Under the pieces are notes generated by a model. That model was not told the DNA's origin. It saw nothing but the letters and a program-made list of their open reading frames with translations, and made no database searches. 49,541 nt of DNA from an uncultured Flavobacteriales bacterium (GTDB lineage Bacteria; Bacteroidota; Bacteroidia; Flavobacteriales_D; Crocinitomicaceae): positions 1-49,541 of the forward strand of contig CAJWRM010000016.1 of NCBI GenBank assembly GCA_913046365.1, read 5' to 3'. Numbering within the stretch: position 1 is the stretch's first letter; every line of letters starts with the position of its first letter. The position numbers and the translations under genes were made by a program. Positions 1-8,551 of this stretch are shown one piece after another.

Positions 1-280
1 ATATTTATTGTTTTAAATATAAACTAATAAATCAGATTGTAATCTATTTACGTCTTGGAATCACCTCTTCTATTGCTATACAGTATCGATTATGTAATAT
101 GCGATTATAAAACCTTATAAGTACTTAAAAGCACTTATTTAGGCTTATATGTGTCCCGTCGCTATTTCGTCACCTTGCTAAGTACTTATAAGCTCTTAAA
201 GGTGGGTTCTCCCCTATTTTAAGTACTTAAAAGGGATTAGGTGTAGTTAGGATTCAACCGCCACATTAAAAAAGAGGTGT
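1..280. other. non-coding left edge with repeated palindromes
   Basis: No convincing open reading frame is seen in this AT-rich stretch. It holds three near-identical copies of a motif built on the palindrome TAAGTACTTA, plus looser variants between them. It lies downstream of a minus-strand lipoprotein gene, so it is either a 3' region or the control region of a gene beyond the window edge. Confidence 0.6.
118..233. repeat. three copies of TAAGTACTTAWAAG
   Basis: Copies read directly from the sequence lie at 118-131 (TAAGTACTTAAAAG), 179-192 (TAAGTACTTATAAG) and 220-233 (TAAGTACTTAAAAG). Each contains the perfect 10-bp palindrome TAAGTACTTA, and start-to-start spacings are 61 and 41 bp. Looser relatives such as GCACTTATTT and AGCTCTTAAAG lie between them. 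The arrangement resembles a multi-site operator or a small dispersed repeat. No transcription factor can be assigned. Confidence 0.6.
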
Positions 281-796
281 TCACAGTTTTTCTTGCCAAT
301 TGGCTGAAATTTTTCCAAGATTATCTATCCTAAAAAATTTAAACTTGTTTTCATCCCATGTAGCCATAACCTCAAGGTTTGAGCTCTTTGTTTGCCAATT
401 CGCCCAATTGATACCATAACATTTAGCAGTATCTAGTTCAATTCTTTGAGCCTTTTTTATACCATCCTGACCATAAACTTCAGCAATAGTACCAAACTGA
501 AAATATTGCTCATTGGCCAGAGCATCGATTCCTACCTGAGATATTTCTCTTTTGGGAATCAATTTTGATATCATATTTGTTACCCTTCTGCTAGATATAC
601 CTTTGGGAAGAACAAAATAGGCTTTCGCCTTATCATATTCTTTCTTTTGCAGATGAACTATTAAACTATCTAGTGTTGAAACCATCCTTTCTCTGTTAGG
701 ACCTTCTTTTTCAGAAATTTCATTGGAGGAGACATCACCTCGACCACAACTGAACAAAACGGACACTACAAATAATAAATAAATTAGGATTTTCAT
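281..796 (-). CDS. lipoprotein of unknown function
   Basis: This 171-aa protein starts with a hydrophobic signal of about 16 residues ending in a lipobox (LFSC). Cys17 would be lipidated, so it is predicted to sit in the envelope. The rest is mixed alpha/beta with no catalytic motif that I recognise. Residues 40-90 are lysine-rich and helical. It is last in a minus-strand run of secreted or lipoprotein genes, but the gene before it ends in a strong terminator, so it probably has its own promoter in the roughly 100-bp gap. The ATG at 796 is followed directly by the signal, which supports this start. Confidence 0.8.
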   Translation of the reverse strand: MKILIYLLFVVSVLFSCGRGDVSSNEISEKEGPNRERMVSTLDSLIVHLQKKEYDKAKAYFVLPKGISSRRVTNMISKLIPKREISQVGIDALANEQYFQFGTIAEVYGQDGIKKAQRIELDTAKCYGINWANWQTKSSNLEVMATWDENKFKFFRIDNLGKISANWQEKL

Positions 797-877
797 ACTT
801 TATTAATTTAAATTTCTTCTAAAATAAGAAAACGTAGTATCACCTGATGCCTTATTTAATATAAACATGGGGCCTCA

Positions 878-913
878 TTAAAAAAATAAAGAAAGCTGAA
901 TTACTCCCAGCTT
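878..913 (-). terminator. rho-independent terminator overlapping a stop codon
   Basis: Read on the minus strand, AAGCTG (913-908) pairs with CAGCTT (898-893) across a 9-nt loop, followed by a T-rich tract TCTTTATTTTTTT (892-880). The TAA stop of the upstream gene (903-901) lies inside the loop. The perfect 6-bp stem and T tract are seen directly. Function as a terminator is inferred from that structure. Confidence 0.7.
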
Positions 914-2148
914 ATTCGTTCTTGTAGCGATTCAAATTGTTCGAGACGTTCAATGGTAAAATAATTATACCAAAAATCCTTATTCGTCTCATCAGTGATC
1001 GCAATAAGCAGGGCTGTATTTGCGTCTCGAAATTTAAGCCATAAACGTTGTGTTTTCCTAAACCCGTCCGAATCTATTGTGAACCAGTTGCTGTAGATAG
1101 GGTTCTCTTTGAGTTCACTTCGGATTTCCTTGTACTTAACGTTGAGCTGTTTATCATTTTCTGATAAGGGTTTTACTGAATCTTGTAAAAGTCCATATCG
1201 AGCGCTTGAGAGGAATTCAAAATAAGAATCTCTTTGATCAGATAGTGAGGATTGACCCCATGCCCTATAACCAGATCCACCGTGACCCTCCTCATTCCAG
1301 ACCTTTGCATCCAAAAATCTCATCGTCGCAATGTAAGCACTATCAAGTAAGTCGTTTTTGAGACCCAAAGAGACCTTTAATTGTTCAATTTTACTTTTGG
1401 CGATTTTCTGTTCTTCCACCTCCTTTTTTTGCGCACAATAAGCAAGTCCCATTCCACTCGTGACATAATCGCAGATGCGAAACTCAACCAAACTATCAGA
1501 TGTATTCATCAAGGAGTAATAGTCTTGAATGGCTCCGTAAATCTCCCAAGGAACTATACCACCTCGGATAATTAACTGCATTACAAGTTCTGAGCTTGAA
1601 TTCTCAAAACGTTCACCTCTTGAGGCTGCTTCAGCAAGCTCCCAAATATAATATATCGATTCAAAGTTTTCATCCTCAGATAACTTGTACTTGTCGATGA
1701 ATGCCTTTGCATCAAGGTCTGGAATGGATGCTGCAATTTCTAATGTTTCGACTTGATCATCCTCAGCATAAAAATTTATACTTGGATACATCTCTTTGAC
1801 CTCTTTATACAACTCGAGCGCCAATTTCGCATCCACTGAAACGAGACCTCGATCTCTGAAAAAAAGAAGATCCAATGCTTTGTCTAGCGCCTCGGCATGT
1901 CCCAGTCTAGCCGCAGTAATGTAATAAGACTTGGTTTTTTCAATTGGATTCTTGTATCTATAAGCAAGATAAAAATTGGCATCAGCACTACCCTTTTCAG
2001 CAGCTATTTGATACCAAGATTTGGCGACCTCATACTCCTTTGAGTCATAAAGTGAATTGGCCTTTTCCAGTGCTACGGTGAAATCATTTTGCCCAAAGGT
2101 GAAAGCGGATAAAAAAAATAACAAGACAACGTTGATTGTAAATTTCAT
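901..2148 (-). CDS. secreted Sel1/TPR-repeat protein with LprI-like C-terminal region
   Basis: This 415-aa protein has a signal peptide of about 19 residues (cleavage near FTFGQ). Residues 25-110 look like Sel1/TPR helical repeats, with the typical pattern of AKSWYQIAAEKGSADANFYL followed by another repeat. The middle is helical. From about residue 225 to 320 there is a Cys...MG..YC pattern followed by a conserved helical stretch, resembling the LprI-like/DUF1311 domain of lysozyme-inhibitor-type proteins. That assignment is from motif resemblance only. It probably acts in the periplasm. Its stop codon lies in the loop of a terminator hairpin, so transcription likely ends here. The ATG at 2148 precedes the signal peptide directly. 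Confidence 0.8.
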   Translation of the reverse strand: MKFTINVVLLFFLSAFTFGQNDFTVALEKANSLYDSKEYEVAKSWYQIAAEKGSADANFYLAYRYKNPIEKTKSYYITAARLGHAEALDKALDLLFFRDRGLVSVDAKLALELYKEVKEMYPSINFYAEDDQVETLEIAASIPDLDAKAFIDKYKLSEDENFESIYYIWELAEAASRGERFENSSSELVMQLIIRGGIVPWEIYGAIQDYYSLMNTSDSLVEFRICDYVTSGMGLAYCAQKKEVEEQKIAKSKIEQLKVSLGLKNDLLDSAYIATMRFLDAKVWNEEGHGGSGYRAWGQSSLSDQRDSYFEFLSSARYGLLQDSVKPLSENDKQLNVKYKEIRSELKENPIYSNWFTIDSDGFRKTQRLWLKFRDANTALLIAITDETNKDFWYNYFTIERLEQFESLQERISWE

Positions 2149-2221
2149 ATCATAAGTTTAATAGCTCTTCGAATTTACGAAAAATAAAATATTATTGATT
2201 TTTACAAATCTTCTACAGAAT

Positions 2222-2380
2222 TTACAATGGTGGGTTTCCTTTCCAAATTTTGAGCCATAAATGATTGAGGAAAAGACAAAAAAGCATGGTTGGACATAGA
2301 ATTAATAGGAACTTTATGAATGGATTAATACTACAGGAAGACAACAACCATGTGATCAAAAGAAGAATGGCTAACTTCAT
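2222..2380 (-). CDS. 52-aa putative lipoprotein (small ORF)
   Basis: This small frame translates to 52 residues beginning MKLAILLLITWLLSSCSINP. It has a positively charged start, a hydrophobic core and a lipobox (LSSC, Cys16) like its neighbours. After the cysteine comes a second hydrophobic stretch (about residues 21-43) and a short basic tail. It starts 41 bp after the stop of the larger lipoprotein gene on the same strand, which is consistent with co-transcription. No homologue is known to me, and a chance frame cannot be excluded in AT-rich DNA. The lipobox and operon position are the support. Confidence 0.45.
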   Translation of the reverse strand: MKLAILLLITWLLSSCSINPFIKFLLILCPTMLFCLFLNHLWLKIWKGNPPL

Positions 2381-2421
2381 GATTACGGTTTAGAAATTAA
2401 AGATAAAAAATGTTCAAATAC

Positions 2422-2916
2422 CTACCGTGAAGTAATTTGATTCAATTCCTCTTCAAATAGGAGCAACTTGAGTCGACAAGTATCCTCTTCAACGACAATA
2501 GGCATGCGCATGATTTTTTTTGTGGCATTTATTTCAACAGCATAGTGAAGCCATATCGTCCCATTTTCCTCTGTTTTATTCATGGGGAAGTCAAGGTCAA
2601 AACCTAGAGGCAAGCTTCGGTATTTATTGATAATTTCCTGCTTGGTTAGGCTAGATTTTAGCGCACTATTTGTCAATCGATACAGCTCATTAAACTCCCC
2701 TAATTTGTAATTTACATTAATGATATTGCCAAAACTGGCTGCACCAATTAATACCGGGTTACTCCAATCCACTCTGGCAACTGCAGATTCTTTTTCTTCA
2801 TTATCCTTGACGTCCATATCTTTTTCAGTCTCATCCTCAATGAGTGGATCTACACGCGTGGCCTCTCTGCAAGAAGATAGGCTCATTAAAAACAGAATAA
2901 AAATTAAAATTCGCAT
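2422..2916 (-). CDS. lipoprotein of unknown function
   Basis: This 164-aa protein has a 15-residue signal ending in a lipobox (LSSC, Cys16). A highly acidic, low-complexity linker follows (about residues 24-44, rich in Asp, Glu and Lys), then a globular part of about 115 residues. The linker would tether the domain away from the membrane. No family is recognised. It is flanked on the same strand by a T9SS cargo gene upstream and a 52-aa lipoprotein frame downstream. The gap to the T9SS gene is about 80 bp, so co-transcription is uncertain. Confidence 0.8.
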   Translation of the reverse strand: MRILIFILFLMSLSSCREATRVDPLIEDETEKDMDVKDNEEKESAVARVDWSNPVLIGAASFGNIINVNYKLGEFNELYRLTNSALKSSLTKQEIINKYRSLPLGFDLDFPMNKTEENGTIWLHYAVEINATKKIMRMPIVVEEDTCRLKLLLFEEELNQITSR

Positions 2917-2996
2917 AGAAACTTAAAAAATTTTGGTAATATGAATAGGGCTAAATACATTCAAAAATAAAAGAAATTCGCATGATCAAAAACAGA

Positions 2997-5201
2997 CTAT
3001 TGCTTAATAATCACTCTAGGCCTGAAGTTTCCTTCGATATGCACTGTATACGTTCCACTAGCTAAGTTTTCAAGAGAGACCTCTGTATGTGTACCCAAAA
3101 GCATTCCTTTGATCATTTCACGACCTTGCTGATCATAAATCATAAACTTATTATCGAAAGGGTTATCTGACTGAATCATAATCCTATTTGCGCTTGGATT
3201 AGGATACAAATGATAGGATAATTCAGTATAATCATTGATAGAAGCCATGCCCGTGATGTAAATATAATCCGCCTCAATAAAGCTGTCTGAACAGGAACCA
3301 ATAAGGTCAGTAGCAGACAGTGTAATAGAAAAAGAGCCGCTTGCGCTATATTCATGAAATACATTAAGATTATTGGATTGGACTACGGTACCATCTCCAA
3401 AATCCCATGTGAAATTATAGTTTTCCAAGTTCGCTGTTGTATTTGTAAACTGCACAGCATAAGGAGGCTCAGTAAACAGCTGTTGGTTTGCACTAAAGCT
3501 CAAATCAAAACCGTCATCAATAAATACAAAATCCAAGATGATAATTGAATCACATCCATTGCTACCTTGAAATACTTGGGTATATGACCCTGAATTATAA
3601 ATAAATTCACCATTCCATTCATATACCTCTCCGCAAGTTGCTGTATCACTAATGTAAGCCGTGGATGGCGCAGCAGTATTGATCGAAATATAGGCAGTAT
3701 CGCTGCAATCTCCATTATTGACATAAAGTATGGCTGTCGCATCGATGGCATCTGAATAAAAGTGACTAATGTTTTCAGGTGCTGATGAACCATTATAATA
3801 CGTTCCATCTCCAAAATCTAAATAAAATGAATCTCCGATGCTCTCGCTGTAATCAAAAGCGACCACCATAGGAACACAACCTTCAATAGACTCAAGGTCA
3901 ATAGTTGCGGTTATTGGATTGATCGTAACCATTATCGTCGTATCATAGCTACATCCAAAATTATCGCTTACATTGAATTCGTAAAATCCATTGTTATTCC
4001 CAGGAGAAACTATAATAGAGGAGTCGGCAATATTGCTAACAATTGTTGGGTTTGGTGACCACCATGCAGAATCAAGTGTATTTTGATACCCTGAAAGTCC
4101 AACTATTGATTCCTCAAAATCGATCCCCCAACCAAAAATATAACCATCATCAATGCCCAAATTATCCTGAATAAAAAGCGTCCATTGACCATTAAAAGGA
4201 CAGCCAATAAAACCAGAAAATGAATCATCTGGTGCGTAAATATTCTCGGGATTAACAGATGGATTTCCATTACCAAAGTTTGGCGCAGGAATAGTATTTC
4301 CCCAATTCTGTGTCATTGGCCCAATATCATTTAGTACAGAACTAAAACAGTACTCCCATCCCTCGCCAGGTCCACCTCCGCCACTGTCATCAATCGGGTC
4401 ACCCAAATAGGTACCACCTCCACTCTCACCTCCAGGTAGAGCTCCGCCACCGCCGCCGTATGCATTCACAAGAGGAACTGTTGTTCCGTTTGGACATTGC
4501 AACCAAATTTCTAGATCACCGGAATAGGAGTGCTCCATGGTAACACATACCTGAGTAAGATCACCGGCACTCGTAATTGTTCCCGAAGAAGAAAAACCCT
4601 CGATGGTAATAGGCGCCTCGTATTGTGCACCTGAACCATCAGGAAGATAGGTCAAACCTTCAAAATATTGTGAAGATCCAAAACTTCCTCCAGGGATAGA
4701 AAAAGAGGAACCTTCTGTGTTGGCACCGCCATATATTTGGGTAGTCGAACCAGCACAAATAGAATCTTGTAATATGTAGAGTCCGGAAAAATCAGGTGGT
4801 ATCCCTACACGAATTTTACTTGTCAACTGCTCATTTTCGCCAAATTCATCGGAAACAAGGAGATTCACCAAAAAACCGTTGGCTGTGCTTGCAACAAAAG
4901 AAATTGTATCGTTATTTGGATAAGTATCTCCGCCTATCGTCCATGAAAAATCAATATTTGTATTAACGTCTTGTGAATATCCTGAGCCAGTGTTTTCAAG
5001 AGAATTTTGGAAGTCAGGCAACGCTATATACAATATTGTATCACCAAGGCAAATATCTACAAACCCCGTATCCAAGGGTTCTAAACCCGATATACTAGCA
5101 CCATTGACATATGCTTCCATATGAAGAACGAATGGCTGAGCATTCTGAGCGCCAACAAAACGAAAGCAAAATATGAAACCTAAAACAAAGAGATATTTCA
5201 T
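2997..5201 (-). CDS. T9SS-secreted protein with P-domain and PKD domains
   Basis: The start is placed at the ATG at 5201, because the next residues MKYLFVLGFIFCFRFVGAQ form a signal peptide. A longer frame reaching 5249 would bury it. The protein is 734 aa. Residues about 195-365 form a proprotein-convertase P-domain (repeating beta pattern, VCVTMEHSYSGDLEIWLQCP, ending NGQWTLFIQDN...GWGI) with a glycine-rich loop. Two PKD domains follow, at about 435-505 (DFGDGT) and 580-655 (WDFGDGT). The last 75 residues are a T9SS type A sorting domain (YPNP, MIYDQQGREM, SGTYTV, ending VIIKQ). There is no protease domain, so this is probably an adhesive or structural surface protein carried by the T9SS, not an enzyme. 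Confidence 0.9.
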   Translation of the reverse strand: MKYLFVLGFIFCFRFVGAQNAQPFVLHMEAYVNGASISGLEPLDTGFVDICLGDTILYIALPDFQNSLENTGSGYSQDVNTNIDFSWTIGGDTYPNNDTISFVASTANGFLVNLLVSDEFGENEQLTSKIRVGIPPDFSGLYILQDSICAGSTTQIYGGANTEGSSFSIPGGSFGSSQYFEGLTYLPDGSGAQYEAPITIEGFSSSGTITSAGDLTQVCVTMEHSYSGDLEIWLQCPNGTTVPLVNAYGGGGGALPGGESGGGTYLGDPIDDSGGGGPGEGWEYCFSSVLNDIGPMTQNWGNTIPAPNFGNGNPSVNPENIYAPDDSFSGFIGCPFNGQWTLFIQDNLGIDDGYIFGWGIDFEESIVGLSGYQNTLDSAWWSPNPTIVSNIADSSIIVSPGNNNGFYEFNVSDNFGCSYDTTIMVTINPITATIDLESIEGCVPMVVAFDYSESIGDSFYLDFGDGTYYNGSSAPENISHFYSDAIDATAILYVNNGDCSDTAYISINTAAPSTAYISDTATCGEVYEWNGEFIYNSGSYTQVFQGSNGCDSIIILDFVFIDDGFDLSFSANQQLFTEPPYAVQFTNTTANLENYNFTWDFGDGTVVQSNNLNVFHEYSASGSFSITLSATDLIGSCSDSFIEADYIYITGMASINDYTELSYHLYPNPSANRIMIQSDNPFDNKFMIYDQQGREMIKGMLLGTHTEVSLENLASGTYTVHIEGNFRPRVIIKQ

Positions 5202-5299
5202 AAAATTATTTTGATGCAATATACTCAATTTACCTTGTCTATTTAGCAAGAATATCCTTCAAAAAACGAACCTTATTTGCATCTTTTTGTTCTGAGCAT

Positions 5300-5893
5300 A
5301 TGAGAAAGTTTACAACAATTTTGTTATTTACCTTAAGCCTACTTCACGCAACAAGTGGATCTTGTCAATTGCAACAGTTTAATGAACAACGTTGCAACAT
5401 AGACAAAAAATTAATGCTAAGTCTTGGCTCCTGGGCCAGTGCGAATATTATTGGCAGTGGTATTGGATGGGCTACAACTGACAACGATGAACACAAGTAT
5501 TTTCACCAAATGAACGTATTTTGGAATGCCATTAATATTGGATTGGCAATACCAGGGTATATGAAAGCGCGGAATGGAAAGTCACAATTGAGTTTATTTA
5601 AAACACTGGAGGAGCAGAGAATTATTGAAGGTGTGCACTTAGTAAATGCCGGGCTCGACCTAGCATATATTTCGTCTGGGATATTACTAAGGAATAAGCA
5701 AGCAAAGAACTCAAATGAAGAAAACCAATTTAGGGGATATGGAAATAGTATTATTATTCAAGGAGGTTTCTTGCTCGTGTACGATTGGATAGGTTATATG
5801 ATGCACCGAAAGCATGCAAGAAAGCAAATGAACCCTTTACTACAAAAAATTGAGCCAAGTTCTTCCGGTATTGGTTTTATACTCCACCTATAA
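5300..5893 (+). CDS. membrane protein of unknown function
   Basis: This 197-aa protein has a signal-like N-terminus (residues 1-22, ending near SGSCQ) and three or four moderately hydrophobic helices at about 40-60, 72-92, 110-130 and 148-168. Conserved-looking features include NxxWNAINIGLA and a polar HRKHARK segment after the last helix. The pattern resembles small uncharacterised Bacteroidota membrane proteins. I cannot name a family with confidence. It is transcribed away from the T9SS cargo gene across a roughly 98-bp divergent gap and converges with the thioredoxin-like gene, leaving only 9 bp between the stops. Confidence 0.75.
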   Translation: MRKFTTILLFTLSLLHATSGSCQLQQFNEQRCNIDKKLMLSLGSWASANIIGSGIGWATTDNDEHKYFHQMNVFWNAINIGLAIPGYMKARNGKSQLSLFKTLEEQRIIEGVHLVNAGLDLAYISSGILLRNKQAKNSNEENQFRGYGNSIIIQGGFLLVYDWIGYMMHRKHARKQMNPLLQKIEPSSSGIGFILHL

Positions 5894-5902
5894 ATCGTCT
5901 AC

Positions 5903-6457
5903 TTATCGTTTCCATTTAATACTGCAGCCCATGGATGGTTGCTGGTACTTAGTTATTGATTGTCCGGATAATAAGCTATTTAGTGCGCCTCTCAGGTCAT
6001 TTCCCGTTGGTTTAATACGTTTTCCTGGCGAGGCATCATCCAGTCTTCCACGATAGACTAAAGCATTATTTGTATCAAAAAGATAAAATTCAGGAGTACA
6101 TTCAGCTTTTAAAGCTTTTGCAATCGCTTGCGTATGATCGTAGAGATAAGGAAATCCTAAGCCAAGGTTATTAAATAATGTCTTCATTGGTTCTGGACCA
6201 TCCTGTGGATAATGATCCACATCATTTGCACTAATCGCCACCATATCTATTGACTTTTCAAAATCATGCGCCAATCGTTTTAACTCCTCATGATATTGGA
6301 TTACATAGGGACAATGGTTACAAATGACCATGATTAAGCTCGGCTTGTTGTTTTTCAAGGAATCGGATGAAAACAAAACATCATCCAAAACATTGACAAG
6401 CTCAAATTCAGGGATAGTGTTTCCTAAATCAAGCATTGAAGAGTATTTTAAAGCCAT
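5903..6457 (-). CDS. thioredoxin-like (redoxin/AhpC-TSA type) protein
   Basis: This 184-aa cytoplasmic protein has a thioredoxin fold of the peroxiredoxin-like branch. It has a GNTIPEFEL start typical of AhpC/TSA redoxins, a CNHCPY motif at residues 46-51 after the second strand, and a conserved cis-proline region (ECTPEFYLFD). The Cys-x-x-Cys pair suggests thiol-disulfide exchange, but this Cys-Asn-His-Cys-Pro subgroup has no defined substrate that I know of. There is no signal peptide. The ATG at 6457 gives a normal N-terminus. It is a single gene between oppositely oriented neighbours. Confidence 0.85.
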   Translation of the reverse strand: MALKYSSMLDLGNTIPEFELVNVLDDVLFSSDSLKNNKPSLIMVICNHCPYVIQYHEELKRLAHDFEKSIDMVAISANDVDHYPQDGPEPMKTLFNNLGLGFPYLYDHTQAIAKALKAECTPEFYLFDTNNALVYRGRLDDASPGKRIKPTGNDLRGALNSLLSGQSITKYQQPSMGCSIKWKR

Positions 6458-6532
6458 TTATGTTGATTATTTAATATCTATTTAATTCAAATAAATATAG
6501 TATATTTCGATAAATCAGAAAGATTCCAACAA

Positions 6533-7213
6533 ATGAAAAATTATGTGACTTTAATATTAATTATATTCTTAACTTCTTGTCAACCTGATGAGAATGGCAA
6601 CAACCAATGGATCGAACAAGAATCTGCCGAATGGATGTTTGAATTGACCGTTAATGGGGTAACTCACAAAGCCGAAGGTGAAATTAATCCCAACAATTAT
6701 TACAACTACTTTACAAATAATCATAGTATTGTGACATCAACAAATGTTCAAGGGTGGAGTGTTTCCATGGGTATTGCTGACCAATCAGCAGACTCTTATG
6801 TCTCCGGCGATAATGGATTATTCGGCTTTATGATGACAAATCCATCACAGGGCGAATGTGAGGCTAATTTATACGTCAACTGGAGTTTAAATAATTATAT
6901 CTACAATATTTATGACCAATGGTGGTCTTATGGCTTCACTACTTCTCCCCAAACACTAACAGCCTCTGAAATGAGTCAACAAAATATTTACTCGAATACA
7001 ATCCCTGTGAACGTAATAGATTTAGGATCTGCATCAACCATTAATTATATGTCAGGAGGATCGCTCAATTGGGGAGCACCTCTATTAGCAAATTATTCAG
7101 GTACTATTTATTTCTGTGACGGTTATGAAAGTGTAAATGGACAAACAGTTTACAACTTCGATATTCCAATTGAAATGAGTTTTAATATTAAAGCACCAAG
7201 ATATCCTAACTAG
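6533..7213 (+). CDS. lipoprotein of unknown function
   Basis: This 226-aa protein has a lipoprotein signal of 15 residues and a lipobox (LTSC, Cys16). The mature part is rich in Asn, Tyr, Ser and Trp and appears to be all beta, with alternating polar/hydrophobic strands and no charged catalytic cluster. This suggests a surface-exposed beta-sandwich. The motif FELTVNGVTHKAEGEI after the linker resembles the first strands of small Bacteroidota lipoproteins. No function can be given. It stands alone between two minus-strand genes. Confidence 0.8.
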   Translation: MKNYVTLILIIFLTSCQPDENGNNQWIEQESAEWMFELTVNGVTHKAEGEINPNNYYNYFTNNHSIVTSTNVQGWSVSMGIADQSADSYVSGDNGLFGFMMTNPSQGECEANLYVNWSLNNYIYNIYDQWWSYGFTTSPQTLTASEMSQQNIYSNTIPVNVIDLGSASTINYMSGGSLNWGAPLLANYSGTIYFCDGYESVNGQTVYNFDIPIEMSFNIKAPRYPN

Positions 7214-7253
7214 ACGTAAACGGTTCTTTGACCTAATTATATTATCTCTTAAA

Positions 7254-8546
7254 TTATTTAAAGTCTAAAGAAAAGACCATCACAGAATTTCCTCCTCGAT
7301 TGCTTTTCCCTTGTGAGGTTACAATTAATTCAGAATCATCCGCAGAAATCGCCATTCCTACAGGATAAGAATCAGCTGGTATTTTTGCAACAACTTTCAT
7401 GTCAGCCGTACGCACCGCAACAATTTTAGATACATTATTGGCGCAAGCAAACAAATATTTACCATCCGAGGTCAATACAATAGTTCTTGCCCCTGTTCCC
7501 ACATAAACATTGTCAAAAGCAGTATAATTTACTTTCTTCTCTTGGTTATCCAAACGCGTTTTTACCAACTCACGCCAAGAGCAACGTTGAACATAACCCG
7601 GACGGTTGCAACTAATATATAAGTAATCACCTTTTACAACCAAGTGCCGCACATTTGACATCATCCCAAATACGGTGCCCAAATAATCATAATTCACTGC
7701 ATCAAATATCGCGATACCTCCGCCCCCCATTCTACCTACCAGTAAGAATTGTCCATCTGGTGTATAAGCCGTGCCACGAAGACAGAATCCACAGCTCGCA
7801 TCTCTATTTACATGAGAAGAAGAAAATTCCGTAGACATTTTATAATCCACAACAGAGTGCTTGACAAATTGAAAGTCGAATGGGTCATCTGAATCAATAT
7901 CAATAATGGCTACAGTATTGTCTCCCCAATGGGTTACAGCAACGCGCTTGTTGTCCGGTGAACAAGCAATCATTTTTGGTAAAGGTCCCGTGGGCATAAC
8001 GCGAACAATTACATCACGCTCGGTATCGATAATTGCTACTGCTGAGGGAGATTGGGCGATGGGATCAAAATTACGGCGGTAATAAGTCACCCACAAATAC
8101 TTGCCTTGATGGGAAAAGCAGGACTCCACAGGTTTACCAAGAAATACATTCTTTTGTTTTCGATTCTGTTTATAGGGGTAATTATAAATAGTCGTCTCCC
8201 CATCTTTAAACAAACTGTCGTTTTCTGTTGTGAAGCCATGAATTAAGGTTTTGATCAGCTTCTTTGATTCAGCATCATAGATTGAGGTGGTATACCCCTC
8301 TAAAGATTGAACGTAGAATTTGGAACCATCCAAAGCATACTTCACAGACTTCGGTGAATTGATTGAGGTATCATAATGATCAAACTTATGCTTCGGCGTC
8401 CAGTTATAGCTTTGAAAGCGATGAGCGAGCCGCATCACCACTTCACCTGTTGTGTCCGACGACCGATCAATTTTAATGCGTGTTATTTGCGCATTCGCAG
8501 AAAGCATTTGAAAAAATAAAACAAGTGACAACAACCTTTTTAGCAT
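7254..8546 (-). CDS. secreted YncE-like beta-propeller protein
   Basis: This 430-aa protein has a signal peptide ending near ANAQ (residue 19). It contains repeated propeller blades of the YncE/cytochrome-D1-like type: SPKSVKYALDGSKFYVQS, AVAIIDTERDVIVRVMPTG, KMIACSPDNKRVAVTHWGDN, ARTIVLTSDGKYLFACANN and PVGMAISADDSELIVTSQG. A CGFC pair occurs near residue 250. Such proteins are ligand or protein-binding scaffolds in the periplasm or at the surface. No enzymatic motif is seen. It follows the small lipoprotein gene by only 5 nt, so the two are very probably co-transcribed. Confidence 0.85.
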   Translation of the reverse strand: MLKRLLSLVLFFQMLSANAQITRIKIDRSSDTTGEVVMRLAHRFQSYNWTPKHKFDHYDTSINSPKSVKYALDGSKFYVQSLEGYTTSIYDAESKKLIKTLIHGFTTENDSLFKDGETTIYNYPYKQNRKQKNVFLGKPVESCFSHQGKYLWVTYYRRNFDPIAQSPSAVAIIDTERDVIVRVMPTGPLPKMIACSPDNKRVAVTHWGDNTVAIIDIDSDDPFDFQFVKHSVVDYKMSTEFSSSHVNRDASCGFCLRGTAYTPDGQFLLVGRMGGGGIAIFDAVNYDYLGTVFGMMSNVRHLVVKGDYLYISCNRPGYVQRCSWRELVKTRLDNQEKKVNYTAFDNVYVGTGARTIVLTSDGKYLFACANNVSKIVAVRTADMKVVAKIPADSYPVGMAISADDSELIVTSQGKSNRGGNSVMVFSLDFK

Positions 8547-8551
8547 AATAT

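Noticed and set aside
3500..3814. 104-codon frame on the minus strand inside the P-domain/PKD gene
   Set aside because: It lies in another frame of a well-supported T9SS cargo gene and has no domain, signal or start context.
5850..6056. 68-codon plus-strand frame spanning the convergent gene ends
   Set aside because: It overlaps the ends of both the membrane protein and the thioredoxin-like gene and looks like a chance frame.
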